Assembly (NCBI GenBank): GCA_013399895.1
Contig: VXBA01001826.1
Location: forward strand, 1,400,444 to 1,464,443
Direction: 5' to 3'
Length of the DNA: 64,000 nucleotides
Source of the DNA: Serilophus lunatus
Lineage: Eukaryota > Chordata > Aves > Passeriformes > Eurylaimidae
Of the stretch, positions 39,401-48,061 are shown one piece after another. The first letter of the stretch is position 1. Every line of letters begins with the position of its first letter. Below the pieces are notes generated by a model. It ran no database searches, was not told the origin of the DNA, and saw nothing but the letters and a program-made list of their open reading frames with translations. The translations under genes were made by a program, and so were the position numbers.

Positions 39401-41705
39401 TCCAGAAATATCATCCTGCCCCAGGAACACTGTCCTTGCCCTCTCTGGCAGGTGGGGAGACACATTTTCCATTAGCAGGGAAATGTTTTTTATCACATTT
39501 GGGCTTTATCACCAGCATCACACTGGAAAAAGCAAGCACTGGTTCAAGTCCACTTTCCATAGGCAAGCCCAGGAAGAAGTCAATGATTATATTAGCAAAG
39601 AGACTCCAGCGCTGGATTTTCCCTCACAGGAGGAAAAGAGTGAAGCTGGGAGCTGAAAACTCTAGTCCTATGCTTTGAACAGCAAAGTATCCATGTCTAC
39701 CTGTGGTGCAAACCAATCACCCACAGGATCTCTGCCACCAGAACATTAATGTCACTGCCTGAACACACGCCAGCCCTGCCTGCTCACTGCCATCGGGGAG
39801 CACAACCCTCCTTCACTGGGGCTGTGGTCACAAACGCCTCCAACACTTGTGCTCCTCTCACAAAATGAGAAGGCACTTGTAGGGCAGATGGTGAAGGAAC
39901 TTTCCTCCTTTCAAACTGCCCAGATCCAAACCCAGAAACTGCAGGAAGCAAAGCTACAAGGTTGTGCTTCTCACAGACCCATCACACCCTCCAGCCCAAG
40001 CACTGAGCAGAGGCACTGCTGCCACACAAAGACGATGAAACTGTTGTTATCCACCCAATGCTGTGACCTGTCACTGGCCGGTGAACAGCTGGGTATGAAA
40101 CCCAAAGCCATATCCTGCCAAGTACCTGCCAGCCCAGGCAAAGGTGACACAAATCACAAACCTGTCCTCTTGGGCAGTGCCAAGAGACACAACTTCACAG
40201 TTGGCTCCACTTGGCTTCACCGTTGGGGCTCTCCTAGAAGATGACAACAGCTCAGAGCAAAAACAGGTTCACGGGAGCAAAGAGCTGGGAGGAACTATGA
40301 AACTTTTAAAGCTAGAAAGGAACACAAAGGTCTGGAGTTTCTAGGGCATTATCACAGGTCTGCTCTCTCAGAGAGAGAGAGAGAGATTACAAATGCACAG
40401 AGAACAACAGATACACAGCAGGGCTTGGCAAATGCTGTGACACACCACCCAGGCAGGCAACACTGCCTCTGCTCCATTTCCAAACAGGTGCAAAACACGC
40501 ACACGAGGACAAGTTGCACTGCACGAAAGGCCTGCTCGGAAACAGGGACACAGCTTTGGGGAGATTCTTCACCAGACAAGGTGCTTGCATTCCACCCACA
40601 TACAAGGCAAAGATACACTGCTTCTTGCACAAGATGCTAAAAGCCAGGGCAACATTTACTAGCAGAGATGCTTAACTGGCCAAGTTTCCTAAGCATCTTC
40701 CCTGCCCCTGCTATGCCTTGCAGAGCAGCAAGCCCAAAGGCTGTTGCAGCTCTCCTCCAAGACATATTTTTACTTCTCTGCAGACAAGTATTCTCTGGCT
40801 CCCCAGAGCTCACAGGTTTTCCCTCATGATGTGCTGAGGCAAATGTTTATTGATTTTTAGACATATTTTTTCCTCCTCCCTTCAGATTTTTTAGCAAAAG
40901 CAAAGCACTTTGATCCACTTGGAAATGGTGTAATTAAATCCATTTCTAAACAACTTGCAGCTCTGTTTTATAGGAAGCACTAAGCAAAGCCATGCTTTAC
41001 AGTATTTTGGAGAAAAATTTATATATCCGTGTAGCTCTCAATCCATGCCCCCAAGCAGGGAAGCTGAAGAGATTTACACGCCATGTAAATCCCTGCGACA
41101 GACTTCTGTAAAACCACTGAGAGGCACACCCAGAAGGCAAAGAAATGTTTCACACCTCCTCTAAGTAGGAAGTGTGAAAAGGAAAGAGATGAAAACTGCC
41201 TTCCTTTCCCCAGATCTCAGTCATAACTCCTGCCCTATCCTGGCATTTGTATGCCCACTCCTGAAAAGCCAGTCAAGGTAATGCTGGTGTCACATAGTGC
41301 TTGAGGCCCCCATGGCTGTATCAGAGATGGCAACACTTCAGAGACTCACACCATGCCAAGGGCAGTCCAGCCCATGGATAACAGTGCTGATGCTTCTACA
41401 GGCCAGAGAGGACCCCACACGAGCCAGACAAAGAAACTGCCAGACACAAGTGCCATACCTTCCTCCACGTCATTTCTCAGAGAAGCCTCCAGCAGAGCCA
41501 CACTGGCTTCAAAAGACACTTTCTTTCGATTCACAGCATTTCTCTTCTTTTCATGCTTCCGCTTCTTGTGCTGCATCTCCTTCTCATACTGTGCCCATTT
41601 CTTCAGCTGCTGAGCCCTTCGCTTCTGGGCTGCCCGCAGCCTCTCCAGCGTGGGCACCTTATCCAGCAGCTGCAGCTCTGTCAGGAGGTCCACGTGGGCA
41701 TCCAT
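5921..41705 (-). CDS. PPP1R16B: PPP1R16B (TIMAP), protein phosphatase 1 regulatory inhibitor subunit 16B, complete CDS in ten exons
   Basis: Join on the minus strand, 5' to 3': 41705-41459, 14649-14579, 12617-12472, 11248-11145, 10830-10706, 8980-8855, 8496-8421, 8012-7883, 7188-7020, 6442-5921. The sum is 1716 nt, 571 residues plus TAG; every junction is GT-AG and phase-consistent. The product closely matches human PPP1R16B (567 aa) and not the paralogue PPP1R16A. Features in order: basic N-terminal helix with likely nuclear-localisation clusters (28-60); PP1-docking KVSF (62-65); ankyrin repeats around 99-161 and 227-289; a phosphorylation segment SRRTSSTGSR (332-341) and RRAS (346-349); a variable linker; and a C-terminal CAAX box CRIS (568-571) preceded by another Cys. 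The family binds the PP1 catalytic subunit at the plasma membrane and is known in endothelial barrier function and ERM/myosin dephosphorylation. It lies directly upstream of FAM83D. Confidence 0.95.
6443..7019 (-). other. PPP1R16B: PPP1R16B intron 10
   Basis: GTAAGG donor and TTACAG acceptor. The 577 bases of AT-rich sequence hold no repeat or RNA gene that I recognise. Confidence 0.85.
7020..7188 (-). CDS. PPP1R16B: PPP1R16B exon 10 (residues 342-398)
   Basis: The acceptor CCCACAG ends at 7189 and the donor is CCC|GTAAGG at 7019. At 169 nt it completes the split Gly codon and reads KVVRRASLSDRTNLYRK, identical to human in this block, ending SDQENTDP. It holds the RRAS motif at 346-349, a PKA-type consensus. 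The part after RTNLYRK is less conserved, as expected for a linker. The phase (2 in, 0 out) fits both neighbours. Confidence 0.93.
7189..7882 (-). other. PPP1R16B: PPP1R16B intron 9
   Basis: GTGAGT donor and CCACAG acceptor, 694 bases. Nothing else is recognised inside. Confidence 0.85.
7883..8012 (-). CDS. PPP1R16B: PPP1R16B exon 9 (residues 299-341 plus part of 342)
   Basis: The acceptor GCCATAG ends at 8013 and the donor is AGGGG|GTGAGT at 7882. The 130 nt encode DLCEEEEFKVLLLELKHKHD, then HKSSLSRRTSSTGSR. This equals human except for an A-to-T change in the serine stretch and minor changes upstream. The serines at 332 and 336 align with the human GSK3-beta and PKA sites (Ser333 and Ser337, numbering recalled), including the RRTS PKA consensus. 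Confidence 0.93.
8013..8420 (-). other. PPP1R16B: PPP1R16B intron 8
   Basis: GTGAGT donor and CCATAG acceptor, 408 bases. Nothing else is recognised inside. Confidence 0.85.
8421..8496 (-). CDS. PPP1R16B: PPP1R16B exon 8 (residues 274-298 plus part of 299)
   Basis: The acceptor TTTAG ends at 8497 and the donor is ATAG|GTGAGT at 8420. The 76 nt encode MQMAELLVSHGASLSART then SLDEMPI. This matches the end of the last ankyrin repeat of human PPP1R16B with one M-to-L change. Confidence 0.93.
8497..8854 (-). other. PPP1R16B: PPP1R16B intron 7
   Basis: GTAATG donor and TTTAG acceptor, 358 bases. Nothing else is recognised inside. Confidence 0.85.
8855..8980 (-). CDS. PPP1R16B: PPP1R16B exon 7 (residues 232-273), ankyrin repeats
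   Basis: The acceptor CTCCTAG ends at 8981 and the donor is GGACAG|GTAATG at 8854. The exon is 126 nt (42 codons), phase 0 on both sides. It reads LHIAAANGYLHAAEVLLDQG, then DWDGWEPLHAAAFWGQ, two ankyrin helices with the TPLH-type signature EPLHAAA at 263-269. Because it is symmetrical, skipping it would keep the frame while deleting most of the repeat around 227-256 and the start of the next; I recall a human isoform that lacks an in-frame segment of this size. Confidence 0.93.
8981..10705 (-). other. PPP1R16B: PPP1R16B intron 6
   Basis: GTGAGT donor and CTCCTAG acceptor, 1725 bases, AT-rich. No repeat element or conserved open frame was recognised. Confidence 0.85.
10706..10830 (-). CDS. 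PPP1R16B: PPP1R16B exon 6 (residues 190-231)
   Basis: The acceptor TTAACAG ends at 10831 and the donor is ACACTG|GTGAGT at 10705. The 125 nt encode GITQERINEMRAAPEQVMI, then CDIHDILATGQDLNRTDAQG and ATL. This corresponds to human ITQEKINEMRVAPEQQMI and onward. It is the spacer between the two ankyrin blocks and the start of the third repeat, and is one of the more divergent exons. Confidence 0.92.
10831..11144 (-). other. PPP1R16B: PPP1R16B intron 5
   Basis: GTGAGG donor and AACAG acceptor, 314 bases. Nothing else is recognised inside. Confidence 0.85.
11145..11248 (-). CDS. PPP1R16B: PPP1R16B exon 5 (residues 155-189 plus part of 190)
   Basis: The acceptor CTTGCAG ends at 11249 and the donor is CAAG|GTGAGG at 11144. 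The 104 nt encode GADLLAVNADGNMPYDLCED, then EPTLDVIETCMAYQ, nearly identical to human. It closes the first ankyrin pair. The first base completes a His codon split across intron 4 where human has Tyr. Confidence 0.94.
11249..12471 (-). other. PPP1R16B: PPP1R16B intron 4
   Basis: GTAGGT donor and TTGCAG acceptor, 1223 bases. Nothing else is recognised inside. Confidence 0.85.
12472..12617 (-). CDS. PPP1R16B: PPP1R16B exon 4 (residues 107-154 plus part of 155), ankyrin repeats
   Basis: The acceptor CCCACCAG ends at 12618 and the donor is CAGCA|GTAGGT at 12471. The 146 nt encode CCIDNYEDIVKLLLNHGANV, then NAKDNELWTPLHAAATCGHI and NLVKILIQ. The canonical ankyrin signature TPLHAAA is at 135-141. 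The donor choice is fixed by phase: only the cut after CA joins to T GGA GCA GAC of exon 5. Confidence 0.94.
12618..14578 (-). other. PPP1R16B: PPP1R16B intron 3
   Basis: GTGAGG donor and CACCAG acceptor, 1961 bases. Open frames within it have no recognisable domain and are treated as chance. Confidence 0.85.
14579..14649 (-). CDS. PPP1R16B: PPP1R16B exon 3 (residues 83-106)
   Basis: A small exon of 71 nt with acceptor CCCTTTCAG ending at 14650 and donor CATCAG|GTGAGG at 14578. It completes the split Val codon and reads CYLLKSNISPDLCNEDGL then TALHQ, against human RYFLKNKVSPDLCNEDGL. It is the start of the ankyrin region and lies 27 kb from exon 2. Confidence 0.93.
16487..16517. repeat. Perfect 11-bp inverted repeat in intron 2
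   Basis: CTCCATAATCA at 16487-16497 and TGATTATGGAG at 16507-16517 are exact reverse complements with a 9-base spacer. Each arm contains a TAATC/GATTA homeodomain-type core. The surrounding 16380-16560 is AT-rich, non-repetitive sequence. Confidence 0.7.
20614..20636. repeat. (AAAT)n simple repeat
   Basis: About 23 bases of near-perfect AAAT tetranucleotide repeat with one irregular unit, in intron 2. Confidence 0.85.
23962..24018 (-). mobile_element. CR1 LINE fragment, 3' end
   Basis: The plus strand reads AGAATCACAGAATTATTAAG, then a GGCTGGAAAAGACCTTTAAG segment and ATCATCAAATCCAACCGT. This is the well-known reverse complement of the avian CR1 3' terminus, so the element lies on the minus strand. 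Only about 57 bases remain. CR1 is the main non-LTR retrotransposon of birds, which supports the taxonomic call. Confidence 0.75.
28313..28329 (+). repeat. Poly(A) homopolymer, 17 bases
   Basis: An uninterrupted A run in intron 2 with no recognisable element body beside it. Confidence 0.85.
33341..33417 (+). mobile_element. CR1 LINE fragment, 3' end
   Basis: The sequence reads a GGATTACATGACCTCTCAAG segment, then GCCCTCTCAACCTCT and CCATGATTCTAGG. It resembles the avian CR1 3' end, in which a GATGACCTC-type motif leads to the ATTCTATG tail. Orientation is plus. It is short and diverged, so the left boundary is approximate. Confidence 0.65.
38197..38482 (-). mobile_element. CR1 LINE fragment, ~285 bp of the 3' region
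   Basis: This is the clearest transposon in the window. The plus strand reads CACAGAATTTAGGCTGGAAA, later AGTCCAACCACTCTCCCAGC, then CCACCACTAAACCATGTCCC. Further on come TTCAGGGATGGAGACTCCAC, AATTTTTCCTAATATCCAAC and TTGAGGCCATTTCCTCTTGC. These are successive landmarks of the avian CR1 3' region in reverse orientation. It is 5'-truncated near a TGTTACCTGGAGA block, as is usual for CR1 copies, and clearly diverged, so old. Confidence 0.85.
40371..40386. repeat. (GA)n simple repeat
   Basis: Eight GA units preceded by a CTCTCT stretch, giving a small inverted CT/GA arrangement in intron 2. Confidence 0.85.
41459..41705 (-). CDS. PPP1R16B: PPP1R16B exon 2, first coding exon (residues 1-82 plus part of 83)
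   Basis: The ATG at 41705 lies 6 or 9 bases after the acceptor (CTGTCAGCAG), in the context GCAATGG. The exon reads MDAHVDLLTELQLLDKVPTL, then ERLRAAQKRRAQQLKKWAQY, matching human at nearly every residue. It carries basic clusters (KKRKHEKKR) and the PP1-docking motif KKVSF, in which KVSF is at 62-65. Next comes EASVALLEASLRND, which opens the ankyrin domain. The donor is GAAG|GTATGG at 41458. The insert between KHEKKR and KKVSF is one residue shorter than in human. Confidence 0.95.
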
Positions 41706-41713
41706 TGCTTCTG
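41706..41713 (-). other. PPP1R16B: PPP1R16B exon 2 5' UTR portion with tandem (NAGNAG) acceptor
   Basis: The minus strand reads a pyrimidine-rich tract, then TCAGCAGAAGCAATG. Splicing after the first AG gives an 8-base leader segment in this exon; after the second AG it gives 5 bases. The coding sequence is the same either way. Confidence 0.55.
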
Positions 41714-44700
41714 CTGACAGAGGGGTGGGGAAGGATGTCCCAGTGGGAAACGTTGTCCCACTGCAGGTCCTCTGGATTGCAGCCCCCTGCTGCTATACCA
41801 GCATCTTGAGGTGGAACTGGGGAGGGCCCATCACAGTGTCCGAGGAGAATATGGTGGAAACCTGAAATGAGGAGGAAAGCATGAGAGATTGAGTCTCATC
41901 ATCCCATGCAGGCAATCAACTAACATCAGCTCATTGGAAAACACAACAGGCAACACTTACCGTGTCAAAAGGCAGCTCAGTTAATTGTGCTTTAATTGCC
42001 TCGCTGTTCTCACTGGCCTTTGTTATTTCCCCCTTCATGATCCCCCCCTTTCCTCACTCCAAACACCCAAGCAAAACCTCCTTGATAAAGCAGCAGTTCC
42101 AGCGTGCAATCTGTTCATCCCTCTAGTTCATGTCACCCCTCTCTTACAAGCAGAATAAAGTCTTAATGAGCAAAGATCTTCCACATATTTGATATAATTT
42201 GTCAGCCAGCTCAGAAGAAATTTGAGCACCAGACACACATCCTTCCCTCTGGCTGGTCCCTTCCAGCACAGCCATCACTCGTAATTCCACGTATTCCCAC
42301 CAAGCCAGAACTTCATCCATCAGCCCCTTCTCAGCCCAGCCCTATCCAAGGAGAGACAGATAGGACACAGCTCCCAGGGAGGTATTGTTAACACTTAAAC
42401 TGCCTCAGCTCTTAAAAACATGGAGGTTGTGTTAATTTCTCTCTTCCTTTGGGTCTTCTCTTCACCACACACTAAATCACTCTGGTTTGGCTGCTCAGGC
42501 TCCACAGGCACAGAAACAAGAGCAGTTAATTCACAGCTCCAGACTCTCGATGTGACCATGACAGAGACCTCTGAGCAGTGCTGCCCACAGAGCCGTCCAC
42601 CATGGGGAGCTGCCCAGTCACCTGCTACCCAGGAGGAGGAAACACATCCTGTATTTAAGGAGAGGTCCAATAGGGAAACGTGTATTTGAAATAGAGTTAA
42701 TGTCATGAGCAAACTGAATAAGTCCTTTCCAAACAGACCCATGCATAGCACATTGAATGGCAAGGTGAGTGTGCCAAATCCAAGTAAGCAGCAAATAACC
42801 ATGTAGGAGATGAGAGCTCTTGTGGCTCAGCTAATTTGGAGGGGAAAAAGAAAAAACAAAATGTTGATAGGAAAAGGAGACTCTAGAGAATGTAAGTGTT
42901 CACAAGCACTTGAGAAAGAAAGGCCTAAGGGGACAGCTGAAGCTATTCCCTGCTCAATTCTCCTGCTGAAAAGAAAAGAAGAAGCAACAGTGTCTGAAGC
43001 AATGGATGCAAAGAGTCTATGGGAAAAATAGCAGGAGAGTTGATAGAACCAGGTGAGGGACACGGTGAGGATACCAACCTTTAAACCATCCAGCCAAGCC
43101 AGGATAAGTCATGACTCATTCTTTTCAGAGGGTGAAGCAGCCCAGTGGGGAGGGCTTTGCAAGAAAGTGTCCACACCACACAGCACATCCACATCCCAGT
43201 GAACTTCATAAGGTTGGGACATCCACATCTACTAAACGCTGGTACAGACCTTCCACAGGGGTTTGACCTTACCTGTAAATACCTGGGCAGAATGACAGTG
43301 AGACACACCATTTCCTCTGCCAGATAATTGGTTTGAGAACTGAAAACAAACTCAGCCAGAGCACACAGGCAGGTCCCAGACAATTGCTTTATCCAGTACG
43401 TGGCCAAGGGCAGCTTCAGCAGCACCTGCAAACCTTGTTCTGAGGGTATCAGGATAGATCTGAACAAAAGAATCCTCTTTAATACTGTAAGAATTTAAGA
43501 TTGCCAAATAAATGCTTTAGTTCCACATAGTGACAAACCCAAACGCTTGCAGAATTTTTCACGAGAGGGATACTAACTATAAGTTTAAACACTTCCCTGA
43601 GATGAAAAACATCAGCTCGTGACTTTAGAATGCCACTTTCCTTCACTGGAAAGCGAAGGAAGGGTTCCATGGCTCCTACACAGCATGAGAGCCACACACA
43701 GCTCTCCCTGACCCCTGTCCACAGCCCCCTCGAGCTGGGGCCACGGGGCTCAGAAACTCTGCAGAAAATGCATAAATGAACTTTCCAAAAAGCTTGTGTT
43801 TCAGGGCAGACAAATTTCCCAAGCACAGCCAGTTGACTGGAAAGCTCTTTAGCACCTCTGGTGAACTCGGCTCCTGCCACTGGCAGGCATTCCAGGAGAG
43901 TATCTTTGTTGGCGATCTCAGCTGCAGTAACACAGGCTGCACATCTGAAGTCCCGTTTACAATACCTCGAAGGAGGGGAGATAAGGGCAGGAAATGCCTC
44001 TCGACATACCGAGGCACTCCCACCCTGCTCCCTTTCCAGGCCACTTCTGCCATTGTTCGCTCAAAGATGAACAAATATTTTCCAAAACACACCTGGAGTA
44101 GAAACGAGGACCTAATTCTCCAGGATTATTAAAGCAAAGAAACCTTATTTTAGCATTTCCCAAAATAAACTGGAAGCTTTCTTGGTGGTTTAAAGACTAC
44201 ACCTTGGAAAGAGCAACAGGACATCGATTTATAGGAAGAGGACAAGTGTGGCTCTGCTTGCCCATGTTTCAGCTTTCCTGCATGCACCTCGTCCTCCTGC
44301 AGCTCCTCTGCTCTCACCACAGAATGGGAGATTCAAGGGGAATCAAAGGGAAAGTGAAATGGAGAGGGGAGATTCACAAACATCGAGATATCTCTGAAAG
44401 TACCAAACCAGCATCTCGATACAACCAGCAAATGAACTGTTAAAGGATGTCCCCCTGAGAGCTCTTCCTGAAGGACACAGCTCAACTTCTCCCAGACATT
44501 GGTACAATTCTCTATAACCTTTCACAGACCCAAGAGCCTCAGAAAGACTTTGGCTCCATCACTCTGGCCTCCTGTTTTGCAATGACCTAGTTTCTTCCCT
44601 GTACCAAGAAAAATGGCACATCGACTTCTTGCACAAACTACTCAGGTTAACTATAGCACAGGTTCAGGCCCCAGAATTTGTTTACCTGCAAAGTGACACA

Positions 44701-47700
44701 GAACTGGCTGTGTGGGTGTCCACGGTTTGCGAGGCATCACAGTTTGGTTTCTGTTTTATTTAAAGAAGAAGAGGGGAGTGGGGGTGGGGAAAGTGCCATT
44801 CTTTGTGTTTGACCAAGCTGAGTTTCCATCAGCTCAGCAGATCTGCCTGCCACCACACCGAGCACATCCTGCCAGACACACACAGCCCTGGCACTGCAGG
44901 GACAACCAGGACTATTTCAGGGTCAAAAGGAAGGCAAGGTACTCATGCCATCCCCCTCCTCTTGGTGCTACAGCAAGGAAAATCTCACTCCAGCCATGTC
45001 AAAGACTGGCCCCTGTGAACGGCTTGCAAAGTGCTGGTGAACATCACTGTGGGATTTTTTGTAATTTTATACACTTCCTGTACGTTTTCTCTTTCTCACC
45101 TTACTACAAGACTCACTAAGCCCAAAAGGACTTTCAGGGCACTGGTTACTCACTCAAAATACAAGAAGAGACAGTGATTCTGTGAAGTGAGAGTTTACTG
45201 TGTTAGTGGTTGCATCCCATACCACTAAACCTGCCCCAAAGCATCTCCTCAACACACACTTCTTCCCATTTGACATTTAGAAGTTGACATTTGCATCCTA
45301 TAAAAGAGAAAACTGAGAGTACTTCTTTTCCTGCTCCAGCACACATTCAGAGCTGCCCCCTTGACCTTCCTCTACAGAGCATTCAACTTGCAGACACTGT
45401 GACATAGCATTGGTAAGGTTTGAGCTGGATCTAGTAAAGCAGCCATGCTGCCAAGTGAAGCTGGAGAACCTCCTCTTCTCCCCATCAGATGATGAAGCTG
45501 GAGCTGAGACCTGTAAATCCTCCATCACATCTCCCCAAGGCACTAATTAACAGCACAGTGTGACACAAACACAAGAGTCTTTCACTTAAGTGTCATCAAC
45601 TGATTTCACTTTTATTCCACTCAGAAAAAACAAACACAAACCATGGAAGAGCAACCCTTGAATGGCACACCTTGAAACTAAATAGTGCAGCAGCTAGAGG
45701 ATTCTTTAAGCAGTGAATCTTCCAAGCAAAGAGAAAATTCAAGACCCTGCTATGTGAGCAGCCACTTTTGAAGTCAAGGAGACCATTCCCATTCACTAGA
45801 TTGCTTGTGGGGAAGCACCTGTAGGACTGGGCCTGATTAGGTGAGGTGTCTACAGCATAAAGCCAAGTCAGTGGCATGAAGAGTGACAGAAATAGCCCTC
45901 TTCTTCCCACACCAAGATAATCTCTCAGCTGAAACTGGAAAGCAAGCACGAAAGCCTGTAGCAGGGATCTGAGTGCATAAGCAGTTAGCAGAGGAGGCAG
46001 CTGCCAGATTTATTTATTTCATTAAGAGTCAATTCCTGCACTATGGCAAGGTGAGGAATTGCCAAATTCACCCCTCCTGCTTCCTGCAAGGACCAAGGCC
46101 AATCAGTGCTCTTCCTGTCCCAGGAAATGCAAGATGATCAACCCATTGCAGCCCTTCTGCTGCACCCATCCTGCAGCAACGGGCACCAATGAGGTATTCA
46201 CAGGCTTCTCCTTCAGCCATCACCTTCAGGATTGTCCCTTCTTGGTGACACAGAGCAGCTGAAGATGCATGTTTTGCATTGCTCTTTCTGATGTTGGCCA
46301 GGATCCCCCCCAGAGTCTGGAAGAAGCAGCAGAGCAGGTCTTCATCACTTGCTCACTGATGAGGGGAAGAACTCACTGGAGCTCAACAGCTGTAACATCA
46401 TCCAAAGACAGACAGAAAGCCACTGAAAGAAAGAGGTAGCAGCTCAAGGGACAGGCAGGAGCAGCAGGGAAAAGGCAGGCACAGGAGTTCACCCATCCCC
46501 AAGGGAGGACGAGGCAGGGGGCATAGGGGGCTGCCCAAAGCATGGATGTGCCATGGGTCTGACCACACACACAGAGATTAAATCCATTCCCCCCCTCCCC
46601 TCAGCCCACACCAGGCTGAGAAGGGCAGCAGTGTCCCCTTCCCACCCTATCCAAAGGAATGTGCTCCAAGTAATTTCCTAAACTGTGTCCCTGCAGAGCA
46701 CGTAACCCTGTTGGCTCTGCCAAGGCTCTCCTCACCACACCCCCATCATGAGATCTGCTCTGATCTGCAGCACCTTTGGAAACACGGGAAACAAACCCCT
46801 CTCCTGCCTGCTGATGGGAAGAGGGAGCCTTGTGCTGGATCAAGAGCTGGTAGGGTTTGTAGGGTTACTGTTTTGTTTTACTTTTTTGTAATTAGTACAT
46901 GGTACAGTGAGTCAAGTGGGCCTTTTGTGCTAAGACCACCATAGTCTAGAACCAGGGTTTCTTGCTTCTGCAACTGTTTCTGTTACCTCCTGGCTTTTCG
47001 AAAAACACTTCATTAGAGCATCATCAACAAGGACACAGCATTGAGCCCTAGCTGGGAACTACCCCAGACCATTACAGCCTCACACCTCCAACAGGGCACT
47101 CGGCCACTGTTCTTCCAAATGAAGACAGACAGAGGATCAGATACCAACAGCAAACACATGGCAAACTGGGAAGGGGAGTTCAAATAACAAGAGATATCCC
47201 CCTCCATGAAATCACAGCCTCAAAGCACTCATTTTCACCTGCAATGCTACAGGGCACAGTTTCTGTCCCTATGAAGCAGCATTATACAGACTCTTGAAGG
47301 GTTTCCTTTCTTTTCTGAAGCTTAAATTTTTTTTTCTCTAAAATCACACCCTCCCAGACAGGTTGTACCATCTCCTTTGTCTGGATCTCAGTGCATGGAC
47401 TGTGTGCACTGACCACCATCTCCTCCAGGGCATCAGGGCTGATGGCAAGGCTTAAGTCAGCAACCTGCTGCTGGTAACACAGCCCAAGGCAGCACATCCA
47501 ACAACAGCTGGACATACACCTCAACCAGTGCCTTCACAAAAATCTGCAACAAATCCTTCTCCAGAGGTCAAGAGTATCCACTGGTGAACAGATGGAACAC
47601 AGAACAAGGTCACTTGCTCAACTTCAGGCAGCAAACTCACTGCAAGAGCTTCACCACCACCTCAGGATTATTATTTCTAGTCCTGTGCTCCAGCCATGAG

Positions 47701-48047
47701 GTGCTGGTGGAACCTACTCATCCCTCAGTGCTGCTCTAACAGCTCTGGCTATTGCTTCTGGTGGCAAATTCTTGCACGCACTGTGTGATTCCCTGTGCCC
47801 TGTGCTGTGAGCCCCAGAGCACCCACAGGTTACTACACAGAGGAGAGAGAATTATCGAAATTGTTGCTGCATGATATAATTTCACTGGCAATTTAGAAGT
47901 AAAAAGCTCTTTCCCTCACTCGGGGATTCTGCAGCATTTTAAGCAGCGGATGCTCAGCATTACAAATGAATGGATCCTCCTGAAGGAATGATGGGGAAAG
48001 TAGCAGGAAATATCACTTAAAAACAAACAAACAAAATAACTAACTGG

Positions 48048-48061
48048 AAAAAAAAAAAAAA
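48048..48061 (+). repeat. Poly(A) homopolymer, 14 bases
   Basis: An A run in intron 1, preceded by a short AAAC-type repeat at about 48020-48035. Confidence 0.8.

Larger units (their letters stand above)
14650..41458 (-). other. PPP1R16B: PPP1R16B intron 2 (26.8 kb)
   Basis: The largest intron, GTATGG donor to TTTCAG acceptor. It contains three CR1 fragments (23962-24018, 33341-33417, 38197-38482), simple repeats at 20614, 28313 and 40371, and a perfect inverted repeat at 16487-16517. Several AT-rich stretches with homeodomain-type TAAT/ATTA words could be conserved non-coding elements. The rest is unremarkable intronic sequence in which I see no other gene. Confidence 0.85.

Noticed and set aside
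40371..40386. GA run considered as a regulatory GAGA element
   Set aside because: A plain dinucleotide repeat explains it.
5921..41705. Assignment to the paralogue PPP1R16A (MYPT3)
   Set aside because: The N-terminus (HVDLLTELQLL), the KVSF context and the CCRIS ending match PPP1R16B. PPP1R16A has a different start and ends CCLLM.
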